Source: CAZIUL01 sp964542475 (GTDB lineage Bacteria; Planctomycetota; B15-G4; CAYZWU01). Taken from it: a stretch of 64,000 nt of DNA. The translations under genes and the position numbers were made by a program. Below the pieces are notes generated by a model. The model was given only the letters and a program-made list of their open reading frames with translations, was not told where the DNA came from and did no database searches. Each line of letters begins with the position of its first letter. Position 1 is the first letter of the stretch. Below, piece by piece: positions 1-8,491 of the stretch. Location: positions 1 through 64,000 of the forward strand of contig CAZIUL010000014.1 of the NCBI GenBank assembly GCA_964542475.1, in the 5' to 3' direction.

Positions 1-145
1 TGAAGTCCGGCGGTTCGTGACGTCTTCACACTTTTTTTAACAGGAACTAATTATCGGCCCTCAGGCAGGCCTGCTTGGATTCGAAGGCGGTTCTGCAAAC
101 GACAAATCCGCCCTTCTTGGGGGTCTGCATGTAATCGATCTTCCT

Positions 146-847
146 GTGCCCGAACACACGACAGGGGAAAAAGAACCGGTCAAGCCGGGATTGGCCTTCC
201 TTCTGGCAGGGCTTCTCTATTCGGGAAAAAAAGACGGCAGAGCGGTTATCAAGGGCAAAAACATCGGGCTCAACTTTGCCAAACCCCGAAAAAAAACCGT
301 GCTGTTCGGCGCACTAGCCGCAACCTTGATATCAATCGCTCTGGCAGGAACGATCTCCGTGGCCAACATGATCGATTCCTCGAACAAAAAATGGTCGTCA
401 TATATTGACAAGATCAACGCCGAAACAGCACCGCTTGACAAGTTCGTCTCACAGCTTGAAAAACTGTCCGAAATCAACGACTCCTGCAACAGGGTCAGAG
501 ATTTCCTGAAAATATCGAACAGAGAAAGCAAAAGCGTGGCAAAGCCGGTGAATGCTATCCGGAAGCTCCTTCCGGACAGGGCAAAGCTATTATCAATTAA
601 CTATTGCTGTGACATGCCTGTTGATCAGGGGTCAAACGGTTGCGATGCATGGGCAAGAAGCATCATAGCACAGATCGAGGGCGACTTCACCGGCAACGGC
701 ACCGTCAACCTGCTCGATTTCATCGGGTCGCTGAATAAAACAGGGTATTTCCAGGAGGTCTATTTCAACACAAACAGCGCAAGCAAGTCTTCCGAGCAGG
801 ACAAGGTGATGAACGAGATAATTGATATGGAGCTGGTTCTAAGATGA
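146..847 (+). CDS. GspL / PilM-PilN-like pilus or secretion assembly protein, N-terminus uncertain
   Basis: Probably a cytoplasm-to-inner-membrane assembly factor of a type IV pilus or type II secretion machine. The sequence shows a short cytoplasmic segment, one membrane helix (about residues 51-72) and a periplasmic part with a coiled coil (about 80-125), the PilN or GspL C-terminal layout. The frame stays open upstream to a TAA at 38-40, and bases 41-145 read as plausible protein (QELIIGPQAGLLGF...). The gene therefore probably begins outside the window and either carries a frameshift in the T8 run at 32-39 or starts at this GTG. Its end overlaps the next gene as ATGA. Role rests on architecture and neighbours, since sequence similarity is weak; moderate confidence. 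Confidence 0.55.
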   Translation: MPEHTTGEKEPVKPGLAFLLAGLLYSGKKDGRAVIKGKNIGLNFAKPRKKTVLFGALAATLISIALAGTISVANMIDSSNKKWSSYIDKINAETAPLDKFVSQLEKLSEINDSCNRVRDFLKISNRESKSVAKPVNAIRKLLPDRAKLLSINYCCDMPVDQGSNGCDAWARSIIAQIEGDFTGNGTVNLLDFIGSLNKTGYFQEVYFNTNSASKSSEQDKVMNEIIDMELVLR

Positions 848-1509
848 AAAGCTTTCGTATAGCAAAAGCCGGAAGAGCCAGAGCAGCGCGAAGGCGCGGA
901 ACAGCTGTGGGCATGATGGCAACCGCGATAATGGTTGGTATGTGCGCTTTGCCAATGCCCGCGTTGCTTGGCAAATTTCCGCTTAAGCGATCGATAGCAA
1001 TCGCCGAGGAAAGACAAGAGTACCTGAAAACCACCGAAAAAAAGATTGTGGCCCTGGAGAGCAAGCTGCCGGGCCTGCTTCGTAAAACCATCAGCGATGC
1101 AGCGGACGCCTTTCCCAGGATCGATAACGCTCTTACCTTGCGGAACCTGCTTCTGGCGCAGGCTGCGGCCTGTAATGTCGAAATCCAAAGTTGCACCTAT
1201 TCGGTCCCCGAGTTCACGGGCATCGCGGTTCCGTGCATCGATGAATGCACCGGTGTCGCACGCACAGAGATGGAGCTTTTAGGCTCGGCACCCTTTCAAA
1301 ACCTGCTCCTGCTCTTACACTTCCTGGAATCCACGCGAAACGTGTACACGCTCAACGCAATGGAGCTTGCTTCCGATTCGTCGGAATACGGCTGCATATC
1401 GTACAGGCTCGATCTCAATGTATTCTTCAGGGGAGAGCTTTCCGATATGGAAGGCGCTTACGACGATGAAGAAGACTCTGAAAACGCTCATGATGGAGTA
1501 GATCCATGA
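844..1509 (+). CDS. PilO / GspM-like membrane assembly protein
   Basis: A 221-residue protein with an arginine-rich N-terminus, a membrane helix at about residues 22-44, a heptad-like segment (about 55-85) and a globular periplasmic domain ending in an acidic tail. This is the layout of PilO and GspM, which pair with PilN and GspL to form the inner-membrane platform of pili and type II secretion systems. The start codon overlaps the previous stop (ATGA), indicating translational coupling. The next gene begins 10 bases downstream. Family membership is inferred from size, topology and gene order; no diagnostic motif is visible. Confidence 0.55.
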   Translation: MKSFRIAKAGRARAARRRGTAVGMMATAIMVGMCALPMPALLGKFPLKRSIAIAEERQEYLKTTEKKIVALESKLPGLLRKTISDAADAFPRIDNALTLRNLLLAQAAACNVEIQSCTYSVPEFTGIAVPCIDECTGVARTEMELLGSAPFQNLLLLLHFLESTRNVYTLNAMELASDSSEYGCISYRLDLNVFFRGELSDMEGAYDDEEDSENAHDGVDP

Positions 1510-1519
1510 GGAGAACCAT

Positions 1520-2392
1520 ATGAAAGCAAACCTGAAAGTGGCGCTGGCTGTCATGGTGGTAATGCTTGCCGCAGGTGTAGTGGCCTACGATACAAAATTT
1601 CTTTTGAGCGGATCGGAAACCGGTGTATCCGGTGATGATGGTTTGGCTGCCGATGAACCGTATGATTCCTCCGCTGAAACAAGCCCGGAAGATGCATGGG
1701 AGGAAGAAGAAAACACCGGTTCAACCGGGGAGCATTCGCAGGTCATATCAGAGCTCCTAAGCGGCGGACCTTCGAATAAACCGCCTGACAGCAGGGAAAA
1801 CCGCGCACTCAGCGGTGTAGACGGCGGCACTGCAGCCGGCCACGGTTCTGAAGACGCCCTGCTTGGGAAGGAATGGGAAGGAACCGTATGGAAAGATCTC
1901 GTCGCCTCGTTCATGGAAGGGAACCGGGGGAATATGCCTGGAAACACTGCAGCCGGCCACGGTACCGCCAAAGGCGAAGATGGATCGTGCGAGACCGCAG
2001 ACACAGCGGACAAACCAGACGCGCCGGAACAGATGGATGAACTGGTAAAGACCATCTCGAAAAGCCCGGTGGAGAACCTGCGGGTGCAGGGCATCATCTT
2101 TGGAAAAAACAGCTCGTCAGCCCTTGTAAACGGAATGATCCTTCAGGCCGGTGACTATCTGAACAGCGGGAAGATCGTGCTCAGTACCATCGAGGAAAAA
2201 AGACTGATCTTCACATCCACTGAAACAGGCAGAACCTGGACAAGACATCTCGAGCCGAAAAGCGGAGGCCGTATCCGCACGCATGACAGCACCGGGGATG
2301 AGGAAAACAGAGGTTCGGAAGAGACCGGGGATGATGCGGAAGGAGCTTCCGGTCCGGCTGAAAATCCGCCCTCGAATGAGGATAATGCATAA
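1520..2392 (+). CDS. GspC / PilP-like periplasmic assembly protein
   Basis: A 290-residue protein with an N-terminal membrane anchor (residues 5-23), a long low-complexity linker rich in Glu, Gly, Ser and Asp (about 30-170), and a compact beta domain (about 175-245, around NLRVQGIIFG and SSALVNGMIL). That domain resembles the HR/PilP fold that links the inner platform to the outer-membrane secretin. It ends in another acidic low-complexity tail. The linker contains the peptide TAAGHG twice, matching an exact 19-bp direct repeat in the DNA (1828-1846 and 1945-1963). A GAGGAG ribosome site precedes the ATG. Third gene of the pilus/secretion run. Confidence 0.6.
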   Translation: MKANLKVALAVMVVMLAAGVVAYDTKFLLSGSETGVSGDDGLAADEPYDSSAETSPEDAWEEEENTGSTGEHSQVISELLSGGPSNKPPDSRENRALSGVDGGTAAGHGSEDALLGKEWEGTVWKDLVASFMEGNRGNMPGNTAAGHGTAKGEDGSCETADTADKPDAPEQMDELVKTISKSPVENLRVQGIIFGKNSSSALVNGMILQAGDYLNSGKIVLSTIEEKRLIFTSTETGRTWTRHLEPKSGGRIRTHDSTGDEENRGSEETGDDAEGASGPAENPPSNEDNA

Positions 2393-2434
2393 CATATATT
2401 CGTTTTCTGAACATTGTTTATTTGGAGAGGAAAA

Positions 2435-3016
2435 ATGAAAAAGCACAGAACAGACGTGGGCTTCAGCTTGATCGAGGTGATCGTTGCTGTATCCATCCTT
2501 GTAATCCTGGCGGGGATCGCGATCCCCGTGGTCTCGAAGCAGGTTGAAAAGGCCAAGTCAGGCAATATCCTGACCCTCGCGGACACATTGAGGAGCGCCT
2601 GCGAGAGGTACAAGTCCGACACGGGCGAGTATGCCACGGAGTACAGCGAAAAGAGCTACACGGCGAGCAAGTACCACCAGCTTTCCCTGAAGCAGACGAG
2701 CCCCACGGGATGGGACGGACCGTACATCGACCACCCGCTCACCAGGGGCGACAACCCTTATGACGGCGAGTGTTACATGTACGCCAACCTTACAGGCGGA
2801 AGCATCAAGCCGAACGGGTTCGACCTCACAGGCAGTGGCACCGTGACGCATTCAGGCGATGGGAACTTCATCGGTTTCGCAGGCATCCCTGAATCGGTGG
2901 CTGAAAAAGTCGATAAGGCGTTCGACGAGTCCGTACCGGGTAACTGGAAAACCACGGGGCGTGTCGAGTACTCAAGCGGTAAGCTCGCCATTTACGTCTG
3001 TGGCGGTATCAATTAA
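2435..3016 (+). CDS. Type II secretion / type IV pilus major-pseudopilin-like protein (GspG-type)
   Basis: A prepilin-like protein of 193 residues. It has a short basic leader ending at Gly9, then FSLIEVIVAVSILVILAG with Glu at mature position 5, the signature of class III signal peptides cut and methylated by prepilin peptidase. The hydrophobic helix is followed by a region with Tyr-rich and GWDGPYIDHPLTRGDNPY-like segments typical of GspG-type calcium-binding pseudopilins. The ATG at 2435 is chosen over an upstream TTG because GGAGAGG lies 6-7 bases before it and the leader is then of normal length. It is the last gene of the run and is followed by a strong hairpin. Confidence 0.85.
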   Translation: MKKHRTDVGFSLIEVIVAVSILVILAGIAIPVVSKQVEKAKSGNILTLADTLRSACERYKSDTGEYATEYSEKSYTASKYHQLSLKQTSPTGWDGPYIDHPLTRGDNPYDGECYMYANLTGGSIKPNGFDLTGSGTVTHSGDGNFIGFAGIPESVAEKVDKAFDESVPGNWKTTGRVEYSSGKLAIYVCGGIN

Positions 3017-3044
3017 GGCCTGGTAGCCCCGGCCAAACGGGAAA

Positions 3045-3071
3045 AAAGGGCACGGCATTGCCGTGCCCTTT
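3045..3071. terminator. Bidirectional intrinsic terminator
   Basis: A perfect 13-bp inverted repeat (AAAGGGCACGGCA / TGCCGTGCCCTTT) separated by one base lies between the end of the pseudopilin gene and the convergent GH130-like gene. It is preceded by an A-run and ends in a short T-run, so it could stop transcription from both sides. Confidence 0.75.
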
Positions 3072-3158
3072 CACCTCTTATCGTCCGTTCTCCGTGACCG
3101 GCGTTTTCGCTCCAATCGCCCCTCAAGATGCAGTATTCAGCGATTTACAGCGCTCTCT

Positions 3159-4502
3159 CTAGAGCGCCCCATCCTCCTTCAGCCTGGCAAGCAGCTCATC
3201 CAGCCTGATCCGCCCCACCTTCCAGCACGTGTCGTTGCACGCGTACGGGATAACGAGCGTGCCTGTTGCCTCGTGTACGATCGCCCCGCATGTGTAGTTG
3301 ATCGTGGTGAGCATGCCATATTTTTCGTCAGCGAACGGGTGATGGATGGTGTACGGCAGGCGCGCGGTCACGATTGTGGGATCATCGAAGTCGAGCAGCA
3401 TGGCCCCAAGGCTGTATATCTGGCCGGGATCAGCAACACCGTGGTAGATGACGAGCCATCCATCCGAAGTTTCGATCGGGGGCGCGCAGATCCCGATCTT
3501 GTGCGCGTCAAACGATCCGGGCCTGCACCTCGCGATCAGCTTCTTCTTGTTCCAAAAAACCATATCTTCGGATGTCATGAAGAAGAGATCGCGGCCGTTG
3601 TTCCTGGACAGCATTGCGTAACGGTTGTTTATCTTCCTTGGAAAACACGCCAGATCCTTGTCTTCAGCGCCCGATCCCTTCAGGACCTGGTATTCGAAAC
3701 TCCTGAAATCACGAGTTACGAGCATGCAGGCCAGAAGCCTTCGCTCGATGAAGTTGAACGAAGTGAACGTTCCCAGGTAGGCACCGCTGAATTCGCCTTC
3801 CCCGCTGAACCGGGTGAAGCGGATGTCCTCCCATGTCTCGGAGATATCTGTCATGAAAGGCGCGTAAAGCACGCAGTGGTTCAGGTCAGCGTCTTCCGGA
3901 AAAGAGAAGCACGATCCGTTGACCGCCGGAAGCTCGGTAACCGTGTACCCGCCCGGAGTTTTTTCCGGCTCATCCAGGTGCAGAAGGCCTTCTCCGTCAA
4001 GAACCCCTGTTCTGAACGAGATGGATGAGCGATGGTACTCGCCGTAGCTTCTTTGCGCGACAACCACCGGCTCTTGTCCATCAGCGCCGGCATCGGTCCG
4101 TCGACCGAGATAAGTAACAATCGTGGGGTTGAAGCAGGCAAGCCCCTCGTACGGAAAGACCTGGACAAGTGAGGCGGCTGCCACGATCTTCACCGATTGC
4201 GAGCAGCTGTTGAGCGGCGAGGTATCACCAAAGTGCTGATCGAAAACCCTCAGCAGGAAATCGTCGAGCCCCCGGACCCCCTCGAAACAGCGCCGCATGA
4301 GCCCGAGCCTTTCATCGAGCTGCACCGATGAAAGCCTGGATATCTCCTCTGTCATCCTCTCCAGGCTTTCAGGCTTGATGATGTGCTCTAGCACCGCAGG
4401 CAACCTCCTGCCCTGGTCAGGAAACACATGAAATCCGGATTGGACCTCGATTATGCTCCGATAAAAGCCCGGTATTTTCATATTCGTTGCTGCCTGTTTC
4501 AT
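3159..4502 (-). CDS. Glycoside hydrolase family 130-like beta-mannoside phosphorylase
   Basis: Predicted intracellular five-bladed beta-propeller of the GH130 type. Family members phosphorolyse beta-mannosides (mannosyl-glucose, mannobiose, mannosyl-GlcNAc); the substrate here cannot be read from sequence. Visible signatures are DKDLACFPRKINNRYAMLSR (about residues 280-300), DAHKIGICAPPIETSDGWLV and IYHGV, which match the family's Asp-containing KD..LFP and GxGxPPIxT..GW...YHGV blocks. The protein has 447 residues, longer than the usual 320-400, because of an N-terminal helical extension of about 100 residues. No signal peptide. It stands alone, converging on the pseudopilin gene. The first ATG is used; an alternative lies at 4481. 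Confidence 0.75.
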   Translation of the reverse strand: MKQAATNMKIPGFYRSIIEVQSGFHVFPDQGRRLPAVLEHIIKPESLERMTEEISRLSSVQLDERLGLMRRCFEGVRGLDDFLLRVFDQHFGDTSPLNSCSQSVKIVAAASLVQVFPYEGLACFNPTIVTYLGRRTDAGADGQEPVVVAQRSYGEYHRSSISFRTGVLDGEGLLHLDEPEKTPGGYTVTELPAVNGSCFSFPEDADLNHCVLYAPFMTDISETWEDIRFTRFSGEGEFSGAYLGTFTSFNFIERRLLACMLVTRDFRSFEYQVLKGSGAEDKDLACFPRKINNRYAMLSRNNGRDLFFMTSEDMVFWNKKKLIARCRPGSFDAHKIGICAPPIETSDGWLVIYHGVADPGQIYSLGAMLLDFDDPTIVTARLPYTIHHPFADEKYGMLTTINYTCGAIVHEATGTLVIPYACNDTCWKVGRIRLDELLARLKEDGAL

Positions 4503-4581
4503 CTGATCAACAGCCCAACACTCGCTCTGAAGCCTACCATAGCCGCCTCAAGCAGTTTTCGAGTATATTCAATAAAGACTT
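4503..4581. other. Intergenic start of the 4503-4848 gap
   Basis: Upstream region of the leftward GH130-like gene. No coding potential or clear promoter is seen. The rest of this gap holds repeat A copy 1 and the promoter of the next rightward gene. Confidence 0.4.
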
Positions 4582-4760
4582 TAACCCGCATTTTTCATAC
4601 TCTTCTGCTGCGGCACCGTAAACTACACTGTGGCTGCGTTTCATGCCAGGAGACGATCCTCAACCTGTAAGAACAGGCCTGCGGTCGTCTCCTGACATGC
4701 GCCTTGCCACATCACAGTTTACAGCTACCTCGCGACGAAGAGTATGAAATAAGCGGGTTA
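4582..4760 (+). mobile_element. Foldback MITE-like repeat family A, copy 1 (full length)
   Basis: A 179-bp unit flanked by TA on both sides. It begins ACCCGC-A-TTTTTCATACTC and ends GAGTATGAAATAAGCGGGT. The two halves are near-complementary over about 85 bases each, so the whole unit can fold into one long hairpin, with a loop around 4670. It matches copies at 10418 (inverted) and 14338 (direct), shorter forms at 15681 and 53506, and fragments at 37354 and 46379. No coding sequence. TA flanks and terminal inverted repeats suggest a non-autonomous element moved by an IS630/Tc1-mariner-type transposase (inference). Confidence 0.85.
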
Positions 4761-4785
4761 ACGGTTAACGAGCCGGATTCATCTG

Positions 4786-4816
4786 TTACAATCCATCGGT
4801 CGTTTTTTTTTATAAT
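4786..4816 (+). promoter_or_regulatory. Candidate sigma-70 promoter for the gluzincin peptidase gene
   Basis: A perfect TATAAT (4811-4816) sits 32 bases before the start codon, behind an oligo-T run. A weak -35-like TTACAA (4786-4791) lies 19 bases upstream, a slightly long spacer. Confidence 0.45.
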
Positions 4817-4848
4817 ACACCCAAGACATTGATAAAGAGTAAAGATTC

Positions 4849-7152
4849 TTGTTGAAGCAACTCGTAAAAGCACTGATCGTCACCGTCTTGATGTACTTCT
4901 GCTTTCCGGCAACCCTGCCCGACAAAGTCGCTCTCGGTGGCTGGTTCAAGTGTGAGGACCACGGTTTCTGGATCCGCGTTCCGGCGGAATGGAGCCAGGG
5001 CAAGGTAAACTCGAAAGACAAGCACAGGGTCGCCTGGTGGCTCGGGCCGGAAATGACCGAGGATGTGAGGGGGCTCGGCAAGGTCTCCTTCCGGGCGCGC
5101 GCCGACATCCTGTGGCTCGAATCAAAGCCCATGGGCTCTATAACCATGCCCGAAAAAGGGACCGAAACCACGGGCAAGGACAAGGGGTCCGGCCGGGAAA
5201 AGGACGAAATCAGTGAGGAAGAGAGGAAAAAACTCCTGAATGAGCGCTACGGCCGCATCCGTGCCCGCGACTTCGAGCAGTGGCTCGGCAACTTCAGCGG
5301 GCTCACCGGCCTGAGAATGCTCGAAAAAAAGCAAACCGATGTAGCAGGGCTGCCTGCGGTTGAATACGAATTCCTTTCCAAAACCAACCGTCAGGTCAAT
5401 TTCAAACACTATGCCGTATCCGTGAACGTATCCGGCATGCACGAGGTTGTGTTTCTTTACTCGGTCCTGGAGAACGAATACAGGAAATGGAATGCCCTGT
5501 TTCAAAGGGCTGTCAACTCCCTCGAAATCACATCCACCGAAAAGTTCGGGAACGCGGGCGCGTCCGCGCACGATGCCGGGCGCCCTTCTGCCAAGGCTGC
5601 AAAACCGGCTGCCCAGTATCCGGACATCCTGATAACCCCGCATGGCAGCTACATCGAAGGCGTTGTGCAAGAAAAGCATGACGGATTCCAAATCGAGCTC
5701 GGAGGGGAGTCGATCGAAGTGCCCGCCTCGCTTGTAAGGGATGTGGAGTATGGAACCCCGCCGCCGTTCGAGCCAAAGACCGAAAAGGACAAGGAACGTG
5801 TTGCAAACGGTTACACCAGGTTCCAGGACAGGTGGATGCTGAAGAGCAGCTGTGTAATAGAAATAAAAAAGGCCCGCGAAAAGCTGAGGGAGAAGATCGA
5901 CGAGCTAAAAAAGCACTCGGACCCTTCCAACCCCTGGGTCAGGAGAACATCGCTGTTCACAGTGGAAACCACGACCAGCGAGGAGCTCCTCGACCGCTAC
6001 TGCAACGTTCTGGACGAGCTGATCGACACGTTTGAGGAGCAGCTGAAGGTAAACGTGTCAAGGGAGGCGAGCAAAAGAAAACCCACGGTCCGGGTGTTCA
6101 AGGACTACCGCGAATACCTCAGGTTTTCAAGGATGCCGGGCACGGGAGGCTACTTTTCTTTCTCGGACAACACGCTCAACCTGTATCACAACTTCGAGGA
6201 CCCGGGATTCACCGAATGGGTCCTGCTTCATGAAGGCACACATCTTTTGAACTTCCTGTACAACACCAGCTTCGCAGGCAGGCCGCACTGGATCGAGGAG
6301 GGTACTGCCGAGTATTTCGGAAGCTGCAAAATCTCTACGGACAGGTGGGGAAAGCTGGTGCTGGAGCCCGGACAGATACTTGGAAACCGACTGGTCCTCG
6401 TCGCGGAAAGGATCCAAACAGGAAAGGTCAACAAGCTCAGGAAAGCCCTTGCAACCGACTCCTACCAGTACGAGGATTACGCTTACTGGTGGTCGTTCAC
6501 TCACTTCATGATAACACACCCCAGATACAAAGACCGTTTTCTGAAGTTCTACAAAAAGCTCTATTCCCTGAGAGGCTTCGAGAAAATCATGGTGGGGGCG
6601 GATTTCTACAGGGTCACGCCCGAAGAGTCGGTTGCCAAGTTCGAAAAAAACCTCGGAATCAGCGACTGGGACGCTCTGCAAAAGGAATGGGAGGAGTTCA
6701 TCCTGATAAATATGAAGCAAGTGGACGGCTACGGCTGGATGGTGCTCGGCAGGGATCTTTACAACGAATCGTTCAGGGTAAAAGAGAAGGACAAAGATAA
6801 AAAGAAACAGAAACAGGACGAACTCCAGGAACGGGCGCTGGACGCGCTCGTGAAAGCGATCGACGAGATGGGCTATAACAAAGCCGCCTCGTTCTACTAC
6901 AGGTCCATGGTCTACAAGGAGCACAAGGAGTTCACAAAAGCGCTTCTCGACATCGAAAAAGCGATCGAGCTGAACCCTTTGAACGAAAAGTTCTACCAGC
7001 GCCGCGCATCGCTTCTCTACAAAAATGGGGAGAAGAACGCGGCGATAAGGGACATGAGGATAGCAATAGCGCTCAACCCGCTCGACCTTGTGCTTCCGGT
7101 CATCCTGGAGGAGATGATGATGGGCGTGTACGTGGACTTGAGCAGGGGGTGA
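4849..7152 (+). CDS. Secreted gluzincin (peptidase MA-like, DUF1570-like) zinc peptidase with TPR tail
   Basis: Predicted exported metallopeptidase of 767 residues. An N-terminal hydrophobic signal (residues 2-20) is followed by a domain starting FKCEDHGFWIRVPAEW (about 28-215), a charged linker, and the peptidase domain with HEGTH at about 461-465 plus WIEEGTAEYF some 20 residues later. This is the HExxH...E zinc site of gluzincins. The C-terminus holds at least two TPR motifs (about 680-755) preceded by a lysine-rich coiled stretch. Substrate is unknown. It starts at TTG (4849 or 4852); no ATG is suitably placed, and the promoter is immediately upstream. It is followed 6 bases later by a TPR gene, probably in one operon. 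Confidence 0.75.
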   Translation: MLKQLVKALIVTVLMYFCFPATLPDKVALGGWFKCEDHGFWIRVPAEWSQGKVNSKDKHRVAWWLGPEMTEDVRGLGKVSFRARADILWLESKPMGSITMPEKGTETTGKDKGSGREKDEISEEERKKLLNERYGRIRARDFEQWLGNFSGLTGLRMLEKKQTDVAGLPAVEYEFLSKTNRQVNFKHYAVSVNVSGMHEVVFLYSVLENEYRKWNALFQRAVNSLEITSTEKFGNAGASAHDAGRPSAKAAKPAAQYPDILITPHGSYIEGVVQEKHDGFQIELGGESIEVPASLVRDVEYGTPPPFEPKTEKDKERVANGYTRFQDRWMLKSSCVIEIKKAREKLREKIDELKKHSDPSNPWVRRTSLFTVETTTSEELLDRYCNVLDELIDTFEEQLKVNVSREASKRKPTVRVFKDYREYLRFSRMPGTGGYFSFSDNTLNLYHNFEDPGFTEWVLLHEGTHLLNFLYNTSFAGRPHWIEEGTAEYFGSCKISTDRWGKLVLEPGQILGNRLVLVAERIQTGKVNKLRKALATDSYQYEDYAYWWSFTHFMITHPRYKDRFLKFYKKLYSLRGFEKIMVGADFYRVTPEESVAKFEKNLGISDWDALQKEWEEFILINMKQVDGYGWMVLGRDLYNESFRVKEKDKDKKKQKQDELQERALDALVKAIDEMGYNKAASFYYRSMVYKEHKEFTKALLDIEKAIELNPLNEKFYQRRASLLYKNGEKNAAIRDMRIAIALNPLDLVLPVILEEMMMGVYVDLSRG

Positions 7153-7158
7153 TAAAGA

Positions 7159-8451
7159 ATGTCGGGTGAAAACGCAAAACAGACACGATCTCTCTTCGAA
7201 GAGTCCATAGATCTTGTACGCTCTGGAAACTCCGGCAAAGCGTTGTCGACCCTTTTCAGGCTCTTTTCCGTGGACCCGTGCCACCAGGAGGGTTTAAGCG
7301 CGGCTTCGAAGCTGATGTCCATACTCAGGGATAGCAAGGGAGCGGGGCTCATGAAGGAGCTTTGCAGCAACCCGGAGGATCCGGATCTTTTGTACAGGCT
7401 CGGTTATCACCTTGTGAGCATGAAGCGACCTGACGCGGCAAAGAGCTTTCTGGAAAGATGCCTGCTGCAAGTGGGTAACAACGCGGACGTGCTCTACGAG
7501 CTCGGTTTTTGCAACTACCTTAACCGCGATTTCAACCGGGCAAACGAGATCCTCCTCAAGGCCGTACCCGACCTGTCGCCTGAGCGGGCGGCTGCCGCGC
7601 TGTTTCTGAGAATCGAGTGCCTGCTCTACGCGGACAGAGCCGGGGAAGGAGCAGAGCTTCTGAGGCTCGCGCGAAAAGAAGACAGGGCAAACGAACGCGC
7701 GGGCACTCTTGAGGCGCTCGCCTTGATGTACGAACGCTACAATCGCCTCGAACGTTCATCAACACCGCTCGACCTCAGATGCTGGCATTTCATCAGGCAT
7801 GGCGGGGCGTTGCTCGCCCAGTCGAGCGCGGGATCCAGCCGCGGTCTTTTCGAAAACCAGGCCATGAACGCACTTGCGACCGGCGCCCTGCTCAGGCTGC
7901 TGCAGGCTGTAATGGAAAGGCTGAAAATCCGCGTCGATGCCATACTGCACATCGGCGGAGGTTCCAACATCCTTGCCCTTGCAACGGGCAGCCTCCTGAA
8001 GCGGCCGGTGCGCGAATGGAGCTGCAGGGCACGCTCAAACGAAATGCTCGTAATCCCGGACATGCAGGCGCTCGATTCGGCTGGAATCCTGCCGATTGAC
8101 CGCGACGAATGCCCGTTTCTTTTCTGTTTTCAGCTTTTCCCCCTGCTCGACTACCCGGTGCTTCCCGAAATCATCGGGCTCATGTCCAAGAAATTCCGTT
8201 TCCCCTGGGAGGAGCGGGTTGAGCTGATCAACGACAAAAAAACGGGGACACGGGCGAGAAGGCTCGAAAAAGATTCCTGTGATCCGGAAATCACCGCCTG
8301 TAAAATCGCTGACGCTGCGCGCATGCTTCCCGAAGACAAGAAGGCGCCGCAGGTGGCAGCCTTTTACGAGTGCAACAACGATCTGCTCGTCTGGTCCAGG
8401 AAACAGGCGATTGCCAGGAGGCGCTTTTTTAACCCCCTCCCCATTCCGTGA
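7159..8451 (+). CDS. TPR-repeat protein of unknown function
   Basis: A 430-residue soluble protein. The N-terminal half (about 1-200) is built of TPR units, such as PDLLYRLGYHLVSMKRPDAAKSFL and the unit starting NADVLYELGFCNYLNR. The C-terminal half (about 210-430) is not recognised; it contains a Gly-rich turn (ILHIGGGSN) that might bind a ligand or may simply be roller or scaffold-like. No signal peptide. It starts 6 bases after the peptidase gene and 40 bases before the radical SAM gene, so it is probably co-transcribed with both. Confidence 0.6.
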   Translation: MSGENAKQTRSLFEESIDLVRSGNSGKALSTLFRLFSVDPCHQEGLSAASKLMSILRDSKGAGLMKELCSNPEDPDLLYRLGYHLVSMKRPDAAKSFLERCLLQVGNNADVLYELGFCNYLNRDFNRANEILLKAVPDLSPERAAAALFLRIECLLYADRAGEGAELLRLARKEDRANERAGTLEALALMYERYNRLERSSTPLDLRCWHFIRHGGALLAQSSAGSSRGLFENQAMNALATGALLRLLQAVMERLKIRVDAILHIGGGSNILALATGSLLKRPVREWSCRARSNEMLVIPDMQALDSAGILPIDRDECPFLFCFQLFPLLDYPVLPEIIGLMSKKFRFPWEERVELINDKKTGTRARRLEKDSCDPEITACKIADAARMLPEDKKAPQVAAFYECNNDLLVWSRKQAIARRRFFNPLPIP

Positions 8452-8491
8452 CGAATGGAAGTTAAGAAGAGAATAAAACAAAAATAGGATC

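Noticed and set aside
3063..4028. 321-codon open frame opposite the GH130-like gene
   Set aside because: It begins inside the terminator hairpin and has no ribosome site; the minus strand carries the conserved family blocks.
6127..7284. Long open frame antisense to the gluzincin peptidase gene
   Set aside because: It mirrors the coding strand of a protein with a clear HExxH site and has no recognisable domain; such antisense frames arise from codon bias.
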